Origin: Comamonas antarctica
GTDB lineage: Bacteria > Pseudomonadota > Gammaproteobacteria > Burkholderiales > Burkholderiaceae_C
Reading direction: 5' to 3'
Assembly: GCF_013363755.1 (NCBI RefSeq)
Contig: NZ_CP054840.1
Span: forward strand, 3,814,001-3,878,000
Length of the DNA stretch: 64,000 nt
The notes below the pieces were generated by a model. The model was not told where the DNA came from. It made no database searches and was given only the letters and a program-made list of their open reading frames with translations. The translations under genes and the position numbers were made by a program. Below, one piece after another: positions 30,659-39,538 of the stretch. How positions within the stretch are numbered: position 1 is the first letter of the stretch; each line of letters opens with the position of its first letter.

Positions 30659-31942
30659 ATGCACAGCACGCGCCACGCGCACGACGCACACCCTCCCCGT
30701 CGCCTCTACCGGCACGCCAGCCTGGCCCTGGCCATCACGGCGGCGCTTGCGCTGGCCGCCTGCGGCGACAAGCCGGCCGAAGGCCAGGCACCTGCAGCCG
30801 CCGCCGGCCAGGCGCCCCAGGTGCAGGTCGGTGTCGTCGTGGCCACGCCCGGCGATGTCGGCCTGGTGACCGAGCTGCCCGGCCGTGTCGAAGCATCGCG
30901 CGTGGCCCAGGTGCGCGCACGCAGCGCCGGCATCCTGCTGGAGCGCCTGTTCCGCGAAGGCAGCGACGTCAAGGCAGGCCAGGCGCTGTACCGCATCGAT
31001 GCCGCGTCCTATGAAGCCACGGCCCAGAGCGCGCGCGCCGCGCTGGCCCGTTCGGAAGCCAATCTGATCCAGGCCCAGGCCCAGCTCGAGCGCTACAAGC
31101 CGCTGGTCGAAGCCAATGCCATCAGCAAGCAGGAATTCGTCAACGCCGAAGCGGCCTACAAGCAGGCGCTGGCCGATGTCGCCGCGGGCAAGGCCAACGT
31201 GCGCACTGCCGATATCAGCCTCGGCTACGCCAAGGTCACGGCGCCGATCTCGGGCCGCATCGGCCAGTCGCTGGTCACCGAGGGCGCGCTGGTCGGCCAG
31301 GGCGAAGCCACGCCGCTGGCGGTGATCCAGCAGATCGACCCTGTCTATATCAACTTCACCCAGTCGTCGAGCGAGGCCTTCAAGCTGCGCAAGGCCATGG
31401 CCGAAGGCAAGCTGAAGAAGGCCTCGGGCAACGACGCCGCCAGCGTGAAGGTCGTGCTGGAAGACGGCAGCGTCTATGAGCGCACCGGCAAGCTGCTGTT
31501 CACCGATCTGTCCGTGGACAGCGCCACCGGCCAGGTCACGCTGCGCGCCGAAGTGCCCAACCCAAAGGGCATGCTGCTGCCAGGCCTGTATGTCCGCGTG
31601 CAGGTGGAACAAGCTCAGGTCTCGAATGCCATCACCCTGCCCCAGCAGGCCGTGACGCGCACCGAAACCGGCGACACCGTCTCCATCGTGGGCGACGACG
31701 GCAAGATCACCAAGCGCACGATCAAGGTCGGCGCCGCGCAGGACCAGCAATGGGTCGTGCTCGAGGGCCTGAAGGCCGGCGAGAAGGTCATGGTCGACGG
31801 CTTCCAGAAACTGCAGATGCTGCCGCCGGGCACGCCGGTGACTCCGGTGCCGTGGAAGGCTCCGGGCAGCGCCCCGGCCGCCGCACCTGCGGCCGAAGCG
31901 GCTCCGGCGGCCGGCGCTCCGGCTGCCGCAGCCGCCAAGTAA
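30659..31942 (+). CDS. acrA: RND efflux periplasmic adaptor (AcrA/MexA-like lipoprotein)
   Basis: The 427-residue product has a lipoprotein signal (lipobox LAACG, lipidated Cys about 37), then the adaptor layout: barrel-sandwich half motif GRVEASRVAQVRARSAGILLERLF, an alpha hairpin (about 120-195), the second lipoyl half ISGRIGQSLVTEGALVGQGE and a C-terminal beta-barrel/membrane-proximal domain. It ends in an Ala/Pro-rich tail. It bridges the AcrB pump to the outer-membrane channel. I start at ATG 30659, which has TTAGGA upstream; an ATG at 30590 would add 23 residues before the signal peptide. It is first in the acrA-acrB-OMF operon. Confidence 0.93.
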   Translation: MHSTRHAHDAHPPRRLYRHASLALAITAALALAACGDKPAEGQAPAAAAGQAPQVQVGVVVATPGDVGLVTELPGRVEASRVAQVRARSAGILLERLFREGSDVKAGQALYRIDAASYEATAQSARAALARSEANLIQAQAQLERYKPLVEANAISKQEFVNAEAAYKQALADVAAGKANVRTADISLGYAKVTAPISGRIGQSLVTEGALVGQGEATPLAVIQQIDPVYINFTQSSSEAFKLRKAMAEGKLKKASGNDAASVKVVLEDGSVYERTGKLLFTDLSVDSATGQVTLRAEVPNPKGMLLPGLYVRVQVEQAQVSNAITLPQQAVTRTETGDTVSIVGDDGKITKRTIKVGAAQDQQWVVLEGLKAGEKVMVDGFQKLQMLPPGTPVTPVPWKAPGSAPAAAPAAEAAPAAGAPAAAAAK

Positions 31943-31957
31943 ACAAAGGCGTTAGTC

Positions 31958-34900
31958 ATGGCCAAGTTTTTTATCGAACGCCCCATCTTTGCGTGGGTGA
32001 TCGCGCTGTTCATCATCGTGATGGGCGCGGTCTCGCTGACACAGCTGCCGATCGCGCAGTATCCGCCCGTGGCCCCTCCGGCCATCGTCATCAGCACCGC
32101 CTATCCCGGTGCCTCCGCCCAGGTGCTCGAGGACAGTGTGCTGTCCGTGATCGAGCGCGAAATGAACGGCTCGCCCGGACTGCTCTATATGGAGTCGGTC
32201 GCCCAGGCCAACGGCACGGGTTCGATCACCGTGAGCTTTGCGCAGGGCACCAACCCCGAGCTGGCCCAGGTCGACGTGCAGAACCGCCTGTCGCGCGCCA
32301 CGCCGCGTCTGCCTGCCGCCGTGACCCAGCAGGGCGTCAAGGTCGACAAGTCGTCGTCCAACTTCCTGCTGTTCGCGATGCTGGCGTCGAAGAACCCCGA
32401 ATGGAATACGACGGCGCTGGGCGATTACGCGACGCGCAATCTGGTGCCCGAACTTCAGCGCGTCACCGGCATTGGCCAGGTGCAGCTGTTCGGCTCCGAG
32501 CAGGCCATGCGCATCTGGATCGACCCCGCCAAGCTGCAGGGCTTCAACCTGTCCTCGGCCGAGGTCACGGCTGCCATCCAGGCGCAGAATGCCCAGGTCG
32601 CGTCCGGCGCGATCGGCGAGCTGCCCAACATCACCGGCCAGTCGATCTCGGCGACGGTGACGGTCAAAGGCCAGCTCTCGACCCCCGAGCAGTTCGGCAA
32701 CATCGTGCTGCGCGCCCAGGCCGACGGCTCGACCGTGCGCCTCAAGGATGTAGCCCGCATCGAAATCGGCTCGCAGAGCCTGTCGACCTCGGCGCGCCTC
32801 AATGGCCAGCCTGCCGTCGGTATCGGTGTCCAGCTGTCGCCGACCGGCAATGCGCTGGCCGCCGCCAAGGACGTGCGCGCCAAGCTCGAGGAGCTGGAGA
32901 AGTACTTCCCCGAGGGCGTCGAATGGTCGATTCCCTATGACAGCTCGAACTTCGTGAGCATCTCCATCGAGCAGGTCGCGAAGACCCTGGTCGAAGCCGT
33001 GGTGCTGGTGTTCCTGGTGATGTTCCTGTTCCTGCAGAACTGGCGCTACACGGTCATCCCGACCATCGTCGTGCCGATCGCGCTGCTGGGCACCTTCGCC
33101 ACGCTGCTGGCGCTGGGCTTCTCGATCAACGTGCTGACCATGTTCGGCATGGTGCTGGTGATCGGTATCGTGGTCGATGATGCCATCGTGGTGGTCGAGA
33201 ACGTCGAGCGCATCATGGAGGAGGAGAAGCTGCCGCCGCGCGCCGCGACCCGCAAGGCCATGGGCCAGATCTCGGGCGCCATCATCGGCGTGACCGTGGT
33301 GCTGATCTCGGTGTTCGTGCCGCTGGCTTTCTTTGCCGGCTCCACCGGCAACATCTACCGCCAGTTCGCGACGGTGATGGTGGCCTCGATTGCCTTCTCG
33401 GCCTTCATGGCGCTGTCGCTGACACCCGCGCTGTGCGCGACGCTGCTCAAGCCCATCGACCATGACGCCAAGAAGAACAAGTTCTTCACCTGGTTCAACC
33501 GCCGCTTCAGCCAGACCGCCAAGGGCTATGAAAGCGTGGTCGCACGCATGCTGAAGAAGGCTGCGCGCTACCTGATCATCTACGCCGCCATCCTGGGCGC
33601 CGCGGTGCTGATCTTCAGGAACCTGCCCACATCGTTCCTGCCCGGTGAAGACCAGGGCACGGTCATCGCCAACGTCCAGCTGCCTCCGGGCGCGACACTG
33701 CAGCGTACCCAGGCCGTGATGGAAGAGGTGGAGAAGTTCGCCCTGCAGCAGCCTGAAGTCTCGAGCATGGTCAGCGTGCTGGGCTTCAGCTTCTCGGGCC
33801 AGGGCCAGAATGCCGGCCTGGCGTTCATCACGCTCAAGAACTGGGGCGAGCGCCATGGCGCGGAACATTCGGCGGATGCGATCGCCGGCCGCATCATGGG
33901 CGCGATGTCCAGCGTGCGTGATGCCTTCGTGTTTGCGCTGAGCCCGCCTCCGATTCCCGAACTGGGCAACTCCACGGGCTTCACGCTGCGCCTGCAAGAC
34001 CGTGGCAGCAACGGCCATACGGCGCTGGTCAATGCGCGCAACCAGTTGCTGGGCATGGCTTCGCAAAGCAAGGTGCTGACGCAAGTCCGTCCCGAAGGCC
34101 TCGAAGACGCACCGCAGCTGCAGATCGACATCGACCGCGACAAGGCCAGCGCGCTGGGCGTGTCGTTCAGTTCGATCAACTCCACGCTGTCCACGGCGCT
34201 GGGTTCGAGCTACGTCAATGACTTCCCGAACAAGGGCCGTCTGCAGCGCGTGATCGTGCAGGCCGATGCGCCCGCACGCATGCAGGCCGAGGACCTGATG
34301 CAGCTCACGGCGCCCAACGCCCAAGGCGCGCCCGTGCCGTTCGCGACCTTTGCCACGACCCGCTGGGTCACGGGTGCGCAGCAGACGCTGCGCTACAACG
34401 GCTATCCCGCGATGAAGATCACGGGCGTGCCGGCTCCGGGCTACAGCACCGGCGACGCCATGGCGGAAGTCGAGCGCCTGGTGGCCCAGCTGCCCGAGGG
34501 CTTCGGCTACGAATGGACCGGTCAGTCGTACGAGGAAAAGCTCGCGGGTTCGCAGTCGCTGATCCTGTACAGCTTCGCCATCCTGGCCGTGTTCCTGTGC
34601 CTGGCCGCGCTGTATGAAAGCTGGACGATTCCGCTGGCCGTGATCCTGGTCGTGCCCCTGGGCGTGCTGGGCGTGGTGCTGGGCACGCTGCTGCGTGGCT
34701 ACTCCAACGACGTCTACTTCCAGGTGGGCCTGATCACCATCATCGGCTTGACGGCCAAGAACGCGATTCTGATCATCGAATTCGCCAAGGACCTGCAGGC
34801 CCAGGGCAAGTCGGCGATCGCGGCCGCGATCGAAGCCGCCCACCTGCGCTTCCGCCCGATCATCATGACCTCGCTGGCCTTTGGCCTGGGCGTGGTGCCG

Positions 34901-35113
34901 CTGGTGCTGGCCTCGGGCGCAAGCTCGGCCAGCCAGCGCGCGATCGGTACCGGCGTGCTCGGCGGCATCATCACCGGCACGGTGCTGGCCGTGTTCTTCG
35001 TGCCCGTGTTCTTCGTGGTCGTGCGCACGCTGTTCAAGGGCAAGAAGCACGCCGAGGACGCCGAGACGCCCCCCGCTACTGCCCACAATTCGGAGGCCCT
35101 GCGCCATGATTAA
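31958..35113 (+). CDS. acrB: RND multidrug efflux transporter (AcrB/MexB family, HAE1)
   Basis: The 1051-residue protein has the 12-segment RND architecture and two large periplasmic loops. Proton-relay residues D407 and D408 are in place (IGIVVDDAIVVVENVERIM) and the GxxxD-type C-terminal half is complete (GLTAKNAILIIEFAKDL). It starts MAKFFIERPIFAWVIALFI as usual for HAE1 pumps. It exports amphipathic drugs, bile acids and solvents using the proton gradient. It lies 15 bp after acrA and overlaps the outer-membrane factor gene by 8 bp. Substrate range cannot be read. Confidence 0.96.
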   Translation: MAKFFIERPIFAWVIALFIIVMGAVSLTQLPIAQYPPVAPPAIVISTAYPGASAQVLEDSVLSVIEREMNGSPGLLYMESVAQANGTGSITVSFAQGTNPELAQVDVQNRLSRATPRLPAAVTQQGVKVDKSSSNFLLFAMLASKNPEWNTTALGDYATRNLVPELQRVTGIGQVQLFGSEQAMRIWIDPAKLQGFNLSSAEVTAAIQAQNAQVASGAIGELPNITGQSISATVTVKGQLSTPEQFGNIVLRAQADGSTVRLKDVARIEIGSQSLSTSARLNGQPAVGIGVQLSPTGNALAAAKDVRAKLEELEKYFPEGVEWSIPYDSSNFVSISIEQVAKTLVEAVVLVFLVMFLFLQNWRYTVIPTIVVPIALLGTFATLLALGFSINVLTMFGMVLVIGIVVDDAIVVVENVERIMEEEKLPPRAATRKAMGQISGAIIGVTVVLISVFVPLAFFAGSTGNIYRQFATVMVASIAFSAFMALSLTPALCATLLKPIDHDAKKNKFFTWFNRRFSQTAKGYESVVARMLKKAARYLIIYAAILGAAVLIFRNLPTSFLPGEDQGTVIANVQLPPGATLQRTQAVMEEVEKFALQQPEVSSMVSVLGFSFSGQGQNAGLAFITLKNWGERHGAEHSADAIAGRIMGAMSSVRDAFVFALSPPPIPELGNSTGFTLRLQDRGSNGHTALVNARNQLLGMASQSKVLTQVRPEGLEDAPQLQIDIDRDKASALGVSFSSINSTLSTALGSSYVNDFPNKGRLQRVIVQADAPARMQAEDLMQLTAPNAQGAPVPFATFATTRWVTGAQQTLRYNGYPAMKITGVPAPGYSTGDAMAEVERLVAQLPEGFGYEWTGQSYEEKLAGSQSLILYSFAILAVFLCLAALYESWTIPLAVILVVPLGVLGVVLGTLLRGYSNDVYFQVGLITIIGLTAKNAILIIEFAKDLQAQGKSAIAAAIEAAHLRFRPIIMTSLAFGLGVVPLVLASGASSASQRAIGTGVLGGIITGTVLAVFFVPVFFVVVRTLFKGKKHAEDAETPPATAHNSEALRHD

Positions 35114-36548
35114 CCGCTGCACTCCCGTAGCGCTCGCAGCGGCCCTGCTGATGGCTGGCTGCTCGTTCATTCCCACCTACGAGCGCCCCGCGGCGCCCAT
35201 GCCCGAAGCCTACCGCTCGGCCCCGCAAGGGGTTGCGCCAGGTGCCCAGCCCGCGGCCGCGCTGCCCTGGCAGCAGTTCTTCACCGATCCGCGGCTGCAG
35301 CAACTGATCGGCCTGGCGCTGGCCAACAACCGTGACCTCCAGGTCGCGGTGCTCAACATCGAGCAGGCCCGCGCCCAGTACCGCATCACGCGCGCCGACC
35401 AGTTCCCGACCATCAGTGGCGGCGCGACCGCCTCGCGCGCACCCGACACCGTCAACGGCGGCTATGCCAACGTCTTCAACGTCGGCCTGCAGACCACGGC
35501 TTGGGAACTGGACTTCTTTGGCCGCGTGGGCGCGCTGAAGGAACAGGCCCTGGCCCAGTACCTGGCCACCGAGGAAGGCATGCGTGCCACGCAGATCAGC
35601 CTGGTGGCCGCGGTGGCCAATGCCTGGTACACCCTGCTGGCCAACGAGGAACTGCTGGCGATCTCGCGCCGCACGCTCGAGACGCGCGAAGCCTCGGTGG
35701 CGCTGACCAAGCTGCGTTTCGACGCCGGCGCGAGCTCCGAACTCGACTACCGCCTGGCCATCACGCTGACCGAAGGCGCGCGCGCCACGCTGGCGCTGCA
35801 GCAGCGCCAGCGCGCGCTGGACGCCAATGCGCTGTCCCTGCTGCTGGGCCAGGCGCTGCCGGCCGAGATCAGCGCCAGCCTGGCGAGCACGCCGCTGAAC
35901 CAGGTGCCGTCGCTGGCGCCGCTGCCCGCGGGCCTGCCTTCGGACCTGCTGATCCAGCGTCCCGACATCCGCCAGGCGGAACAGGCGCTGATCGGCGCCA
36001 ACGCCAACATCGGCGCCGCGCGCGCGAATTTCTTCCCGCGCATTGCGCTCACGGCGCAGGTCGGCACGGCCAGCAGCGAGCTTTCGGGTCTGTTCAAGAG
36101 CGGATCCTGGGGCTTCTCGCTGGCGCCCTCGGCGCTGCTGCCGATCTTCGATGCGGGCCGCAACAGCGCCAACCTCGACGCCGCCGAAGTGGGCCGCCGG
36201 ATTGCCGTGGCGCAGTATGAGAAAACCATCCAGACCGCGTTCCGCGAAGTCTCGGATGCGCTCGACAGCCAGGCATCGCTCGAAGAGCAGGACCGCGCCC
36301 AGCGCGCCCAGCTCGAAGCCGAAGTCGTGCGCCTGCGGCTTTCCGACCTGCGCTACAACAACGGGGTGGCCAGCTACCTCGACCTGCTCGATGCCCAGCG
36401 CTCGGTGTTTGCGCTCGAGCAATCGGTGGTCCAGGTGCGCCTGACCCAGCTGCAGAACCAGCTGCAGCTCTACAAGGCGCTGGGCGGCGGCGTGACCACG
36501 CCCACGCCGCTCGCCGCCACCGCACAGGCGACCACCAGCGCGCGCTGA
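35106..36548 (+). CDS. oprM: outer-membrane efflux lipoprotein (OprM/NodT family)
   Basis: The 480-residue product has a lipobox (LLMAGCS, Cys about 18) and the NodT/OprM pattern: duplicated TolC-like repeats, PWQQFFTDPRLQQLIGLALANNRDLQ near the N-terminus, DRLIQRP-type QRPDIRQAEQALIGANANIGAARANFFP in the middle, and NGVASYLDLLDAQRSVF near the C-terminus. It forms the trimeric outer-membrane channel of the pump. The ATG at 35106 overlaps the acrB stop by 8 bp. The C-terminus is Thr/Ala-rich. The symbol is by analogy. Confidence 0.93.
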   Translation: MINRCTPVALAAALLMAGCSFIPTYERPAAPMPEAYRSAPQGVAPGAQPAAALPWQQFFTDPRLQQLIGLALANNRDLQVAVLNIEQARAQYRITRADQFPTISGGATASRAPDTVNGGYANVFNVGLQTTAWELDFFGRVGALKEQALAQYLATEEGMRATQISLVAAVANAWYTLLANEELLAISRRTLETREASVALTKLRFDAGASSELDYRLAITLTEGARATLALQQRQRALDANALSLLLGQALPAEISASLASTPLNQVPSLAPLPAGLPSDLLIQRPDIRQAEQALIGANANIGAARANFFPRIALTAQVGTASSELSGLFKSGSWGFSLAPSALLPIFDAGRNSANLDAAEVGRRIAVAQYEKTIQTAFREVSDALDSQASLEEQDRAQRAQLEAEVVRLRLSDLRYNNGVASYLDLLDAQRSVFALEQSVVQVRLTQLQNQLQLYKALGGGVTTPTPLAATAQATTSAR

Positions 36549-36572
36549 AGTCCGGATCCGGTGCCCACTGCA

Positions 36573-36607
36573 ACGGCCATGCCCTTCGGGTCATGGCCGT
36601 TTTTCTT
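36573..36607 (+). terminator. terminator of the acrAB-OMF operon
   Basis: ACGGCCATG (36573-36581) pairs with CATGGCCGT (36592-36600) and is followed by TTTTCTT. It lies 24 bp after the outer-membrane factor stop. Confidence 0.85.
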
Positions 36608-36736
36608 GCGCCAGATCATGTCTTGTGCAGCAAAGTTGCCGTAGTCCGCACAGGCGGGGAAACGCGCAGCACCCAAGCGCGGGTCGGCCCATATAATTCC
36701 TTGCTGGTTTATACCCCTATAAATACTGAGGATGTC

Positions 36737-37321
36737 ATGAGCGCCACCCCCCACGAAGAAGCACATGCAGGCCCGATCAAGAACCCCAAGCAGTTGCTGA
36801 TCGCCGTCTTTCTCTCTTTTGTGATTCCGGTCCTGGTCATCATCGGCCTGGTGACGATCGTCAGCTCAGAAAACAAGCCCGGCCCGGGCGCGGCCAATCC
36901 CGAGATGGCCAAGGCCCAGCGCCTGCAGAAGGTGGGGCATATCGAGATCCGCGACGCCAATCGCCCGCTGCGCGGCGGTGAAGCGGTCTACAACGGCCAA
37001 TGCGCGGCCTGCCATGCGACCGGCGCGGCCGGCGCACCCAAGTTCCAGGATGTCGCCGCCTGGGGCCCGCGCCTGGCGCAAGGCCTCGAGACGCTGGTGC
37101 ATTCCGCGCTGGCCGGCAAGGGCGCGATGGCACCCCAGGGCGGCGGCGACTTCAACGACACCGAAATCGCGCGCGGCGTGGTCTACATGGCCAATGCCGC
37201 GGGCGCGAAGTTCGAAGAGCCCAACCCGCCTGCAGCGGAGGGTGCCGCAGCGGAAGCTGCCGCAGCGGAAGCTGCCGCACCGGCAAACACCGCGCAGCAA
37301 GGCGCAGCAGCCGCCAAGTAA
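36737..37321 (+). CDS. membrane-anchored c5-type cytochrome c
   Basis: The 194-residue protein has one N-terminal membrane segment (about 20-43) and a single haem-binding CAACH (89-93) with a likely Met ligand in GKGAMAPQ. The C-terminus is an Ala/Glu-rich tail built from a 15-bp tandem repeat. It should carry electrons at the periplasmic face of the inner membrane, similar to cytochrome c5/CycA-type proteins of betaproteobacteria. I start at ATG 36737, with GAGGA 4 nt upstream; longer frames are unsupported. It stands alone between terminators. Confidence 0.88.
   Translation: MSATPHEEAHAGPIKNPKQLLIAVFLSFVIPVLVIIGLVTIVSSENKPGPGAANPEMAKAQRLQKVGHIEIRDANRPLRGGEAVYNGQCAACHATGAAGAPKFQDVAAWGPRLAQGLETLVHSALAGKGAMAPQGGGDFNDTEIARGVVYMANAAGAKFEEPNPPAAEGAAAEAAAAEAAAPANTAQQGAAAAK
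37244..37287 (+). repeat. 15-bp tandem repeat in the cytochrome C-terminus
   Basis: The unit GCCGCAGCGGAAGCT occurs at 37244-37258 and 37259-37273, with a third degenerate unit after it. It encodes AAEAA repeats in the low-complexity tail of the cytochrome, so copy number may vary between strains. Confidence 0.8.
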
Positions 37322-37347
37322 GCAGACGGCGCCACGCCCGTTCGATC

Positions 37348-37369
37348 AAGAGGCCTTCGGGCCTCTTTT
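37348..37369. terminator. terminator between cytochrome gene and DUF2946-like gene
   Basis: AAGAGGCC (37348-37355) pairs with GGCCTCTT (37360-37367) around TTCG and is followed by TT. It is flanked by the plus-strand cytochrome gene and the end of the minus-strand gene, so it can serve both. Confidence 0.75.
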
Positions 37370-37902
37370 CACATCTGCGCCGTTTGGTGCTGCGCCGGGC
37401 TGGGTATGAATCCAAAGCGCTGCGCCAGGCGGGCGGCCGGCACTTCTTCCTGCGGCCAGCGGCCCTGCTCCAGACCGTCCGCGACCAATCCCACATCCAG
37501 GCTGTGCACCAGCCCGAGGCCCAGCGCCGTCATGAAATAGGCCCGGCCCTGTTCATCGACGATGCAGGCCTCGGGCATTGCCAGCACCCCGGTGTGCGCC
37601 TGCACCTGGCCGTCGGGCTGCAGGCGCCAGACCAGGGGCGCGGCCTCGAGTTCGACATAGACGCGCTGCGGCCCGTTCTGAAAAAACCACCGGCCCTGGT
37701 CGTCATGCGCGTAGTTGCGGGCAATGAAGGCCAGCAATTTCCCATGCTCCAGAAGTGAGCCTTTGCTGTCGGGGAATGCGCCCTGGGCCTGGGTGGCATC
37801 GTCGCGCAGAAACCATTGTCCGCGCGCATCGAGGCCCAGCCAGCCAAAGCAGTCGGGCACATTGGGCCACTTGGCCATGGCCTGTTTCACGATATCGTCC
37901 AT
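37369..37902 (-). CDS. conserved Burkholderiales protein (DUF2946-like)
   Basis: The 177-residue soluble protein starts MDDIVKQAMAKWPNVPDCFGWLGLDARGQWFLRD and has repeated GRW/GQW-type turns (GQWFLRDD, GRWFFQNGPQRVYVELE). From memory it matches a family annotated as DUF2946 in Burkholderiales; its function is unknown. No signal peptide, membrane segment or catalytic motif is visible. It is divergent from the lemA operon and convergent with the cytochrome gene. Confidence 0.7.
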   Translation of the reverse strand: MDDIVKQAMAKWPNVPDCFGWLGLDARGQWFLRDDATQAQGAFPDSKGSLLEHGKLLAFIARNYAHDDQGRWFFQNGPQRVYVELEAAPLVWRLQPDGQVQAHTGVLAMPEACIVDEQGRAYFMTALGLGLVHSLDVGLVADGLEQGRWPQEEVPAARLAQRFGFIPSPAQHQTAQM

Positions 37903-38024
37903 TTGCGTCTCCTTGGGTTGCGGCCGGCTCCTACCATCGCCCCGATGTTACCTGCGGCACAATCGCTGGCATCGGCAGCCATCCATGCAATTTCGCCTGT
38001 GGGGTGTGCCGGCAAGAGCTCACC

Positions 38025-38633
38025 ATGAAACGACTTCTAGCGATTATGTTCACGGCCCTGGTCTTGACCGGCTGCGGCTACAACGACTTCCAGCGCCTTG
38101 ACGAGCAATCCAAGGCCGCGTGGAGCGAGGTACTCAACCAGTACCAGCGCCGCGCCGACCTGGTGCCGAACATCGTTGCCACCGTCAAGGGCGAGGCCAA
38201 TTTCGAGCAGGAAACGCTCACCCGCGTCATCGAGGCCCGCGCCAAGGCCACCTCGATCCAGGCCACGCCCGAGCTGATCAACGACCCCGCCGCCTTCAAC
38301 CGTTTCCAGCAGGCGCAAGGCGAGCTGTCGAGTGCGCTGTCGCGCTTGATGGTGGTGTCGGAACGCTATCCGCAACTGCAGGCCAACCAGGGCTTTCGCG
38401 ACCTGCGCGTGACGCTTGAAGGCACGGAAAACCGCATCACCGTGGCGCGCAACCAGTACATCAAGACCGTGCAGGACTACAACGTGCTGGCGCGCAGTTT
38501 CCCGACGAATCTCACGGCCAAGGTCTTCAGCTACGACCCCAAGCCGAATTTCACGGTGCAGAACGAGGCCCAGATCTCCGCCCCGCCGCGCGTGGATTTC
38601 TCGGCACCCGCGCCGGCCGCACCCGCTCGCTGA
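38025..38633 (+). CDS. lemA: LemA family lipoprotein
   Basis: The 202-residue product has a lipoprotein signal (LVLTGCGY, Cys about 15) followed by the LemA helical bundle: YNDFQRLDEQSKAAWSEVLNQYQRRADLVPNIV, then SRLMVVSERYPQLQANQGF, and the C-terminal VQDYNVLARSFP...AKVFSYDPKPNF. LemA proteins are membrane-bound with unclear function, often near TPM-domain proteins, as here. I start at ATG 38025. It leads a three-gene operon with two TPM-domain genes. Confidence 0.92.
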   Translation: MKRLLAIMFTALVLTGCGYNDFQRLDEQSKAAWSEVLNQYQRRADLVPNIVATVKGEANFEQETLTRVIEARAKATSIQATPELINDPAAFNRFQQAQGELSSALSRLMVVSERYPQLQANQGFRDLRVTLEGTENRITVARNQYIKTVQDYNVLARSFPTNLTAKVFSYDPKPNFTVQNEAQISAPPRVDFSAPAPAAPAR

Positions 38634-38645
38634 TCAGGCCGCACG

Positions 38646-39536
38646 ATGCATTTCACGCTGGCCTGGCGCTGGCTCCTGTCCCTGTTGCTACTGTCCTGCG
38701 CGCCTTTGTTTGCGGGTGCGCAGGCGCTGCAACCCGTGCCGACGCTCAGTGCGCGCGTCATCGACCAGACCGGCACGCTCGCACCCGCAGACCGCACTGC
38801 GCTGGAGTCCCAGCTGGCCGCGATCGAAAGCCGGCACGGTTCGCAGGTGGTGGTGTTGATGGTGGCCACGACCGCACCCGAAGACATCGCGGCCTATGCC
38901 TACCGCGTCGCCAGCGAATGGAAGATCGGCCGGCGCGATGTCGGCGACGGGCTGCTGGTCATCGTCGCCAAGGACGACCGGCGCATGCGCATCGAAGTCG
39001 CGCGCCGGCTCGAAGGCGCGATTCCCGATATTTCCGCCGCGCGCATCCTGGATGAAACCATGCAGCCGCGCTTTCGCGCCGGCGACTATGCGGGAGGCCT
39101 GGGCGCGGCGCTCACGCAGATCGAGAAGCTGATCTCGGGCGAACAGCTGCCGCCACCCACGCGCGCTCAACAGGACGACAAGCTGGACCTGGAGTCGCTG
39201 GCGATCTTCCTGTTCATCGCGGTGTCCGTGCTGCGACCGCTGGCGCGCCGCATCTTCGGCAACCGCCTGGGCGCGGTGCTGATGGGCGCGGGCACGGGTG
39301 CCGTGGCCTTCTGGCTCACCACCAGCGTGCTGCTGGCGGGCGGCGCCGGGGTCGTCGCGCTGCTGATCACGCTGCTGTCGAACGGCAAGGGCATGCACAT
39401 TGGCGGCGGTGGCTTTGGCGGTGGCGGCGGATTCGGCGGTGGCTTTGGAGGCGGCGGCGGCGGGTTCGGCGGCGGCGGCTTCAGCTCCGGCGGCGGTGGC
39501 AGTTTTGGCGGCGGCGGCGCCTCGGGGAGCTGGTGA
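38646..39536 (+). CDS. TPM-domain membrane protein with Gly-rich tail (YgcG-like)
   Basis: The 296-residue protein has a signal peptide (about 1-26), a TPM domain (about 32-165: ARVIDQTGTLAPADRTALESQLAAIE, then KIGRRDVGDGLLVIVAKDDRRMRIEVARRLEG), a membrane hairpin (about 200-250) and a 45-residue Gly/Phe/Ser-rich C-terminus (GGGFGGGGGFGGGFGGGG). The family includes YgcG and thylakoid TLP18.3. It is 12 bp after lemA and directly before a second TPM gene, so the three may form a membrane complex. Biochemical role is not settled. Confidence 0.9.
   Translation: MHFTLAWRWLLSLLLLSCAPLFAGAQALQPVPTLSARVIDQTGTLAPADRTALESQLAAIESRHGSQVVVLMVATTAPEDIAAYAYRVASEWKIGRRDVGDGLLVIVAKDDRRMRIEVARRLEGAIPDISAARILDETMQPRFRAGDYAGGLGAALTQIEKLISGEQLPPPTRAQQDDKLDLESLAIFLFIAVSVLRPLARRIFGNRLGAVLMGAGTGAVAFWLTTSVLLAGGAGVVALLITLLSNGKGMHIGGGGFGGGGGFGGGFGGGGGGFGGGGFSSGGGGSFGGGGASGSW
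39405..39533 (+). repeat. Gly-rich low-complexity coding tract
   Basis: A run of GGCGGC/GGTGGC-type codons encodes the Gly/Phe/Ser-rich end of the TPM protein. It is a simple-sequence tract prone to length change, and on the opposite strand gives a spurious poly-proline frame. Confidence 0.75.
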
Positions 39537-39538
39537 AC

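Noticed and set aside
31952..35176. 1074-codon minus-strand frame over acrB
   Set aside because: Antisense shadow of a clear RND pump gene.
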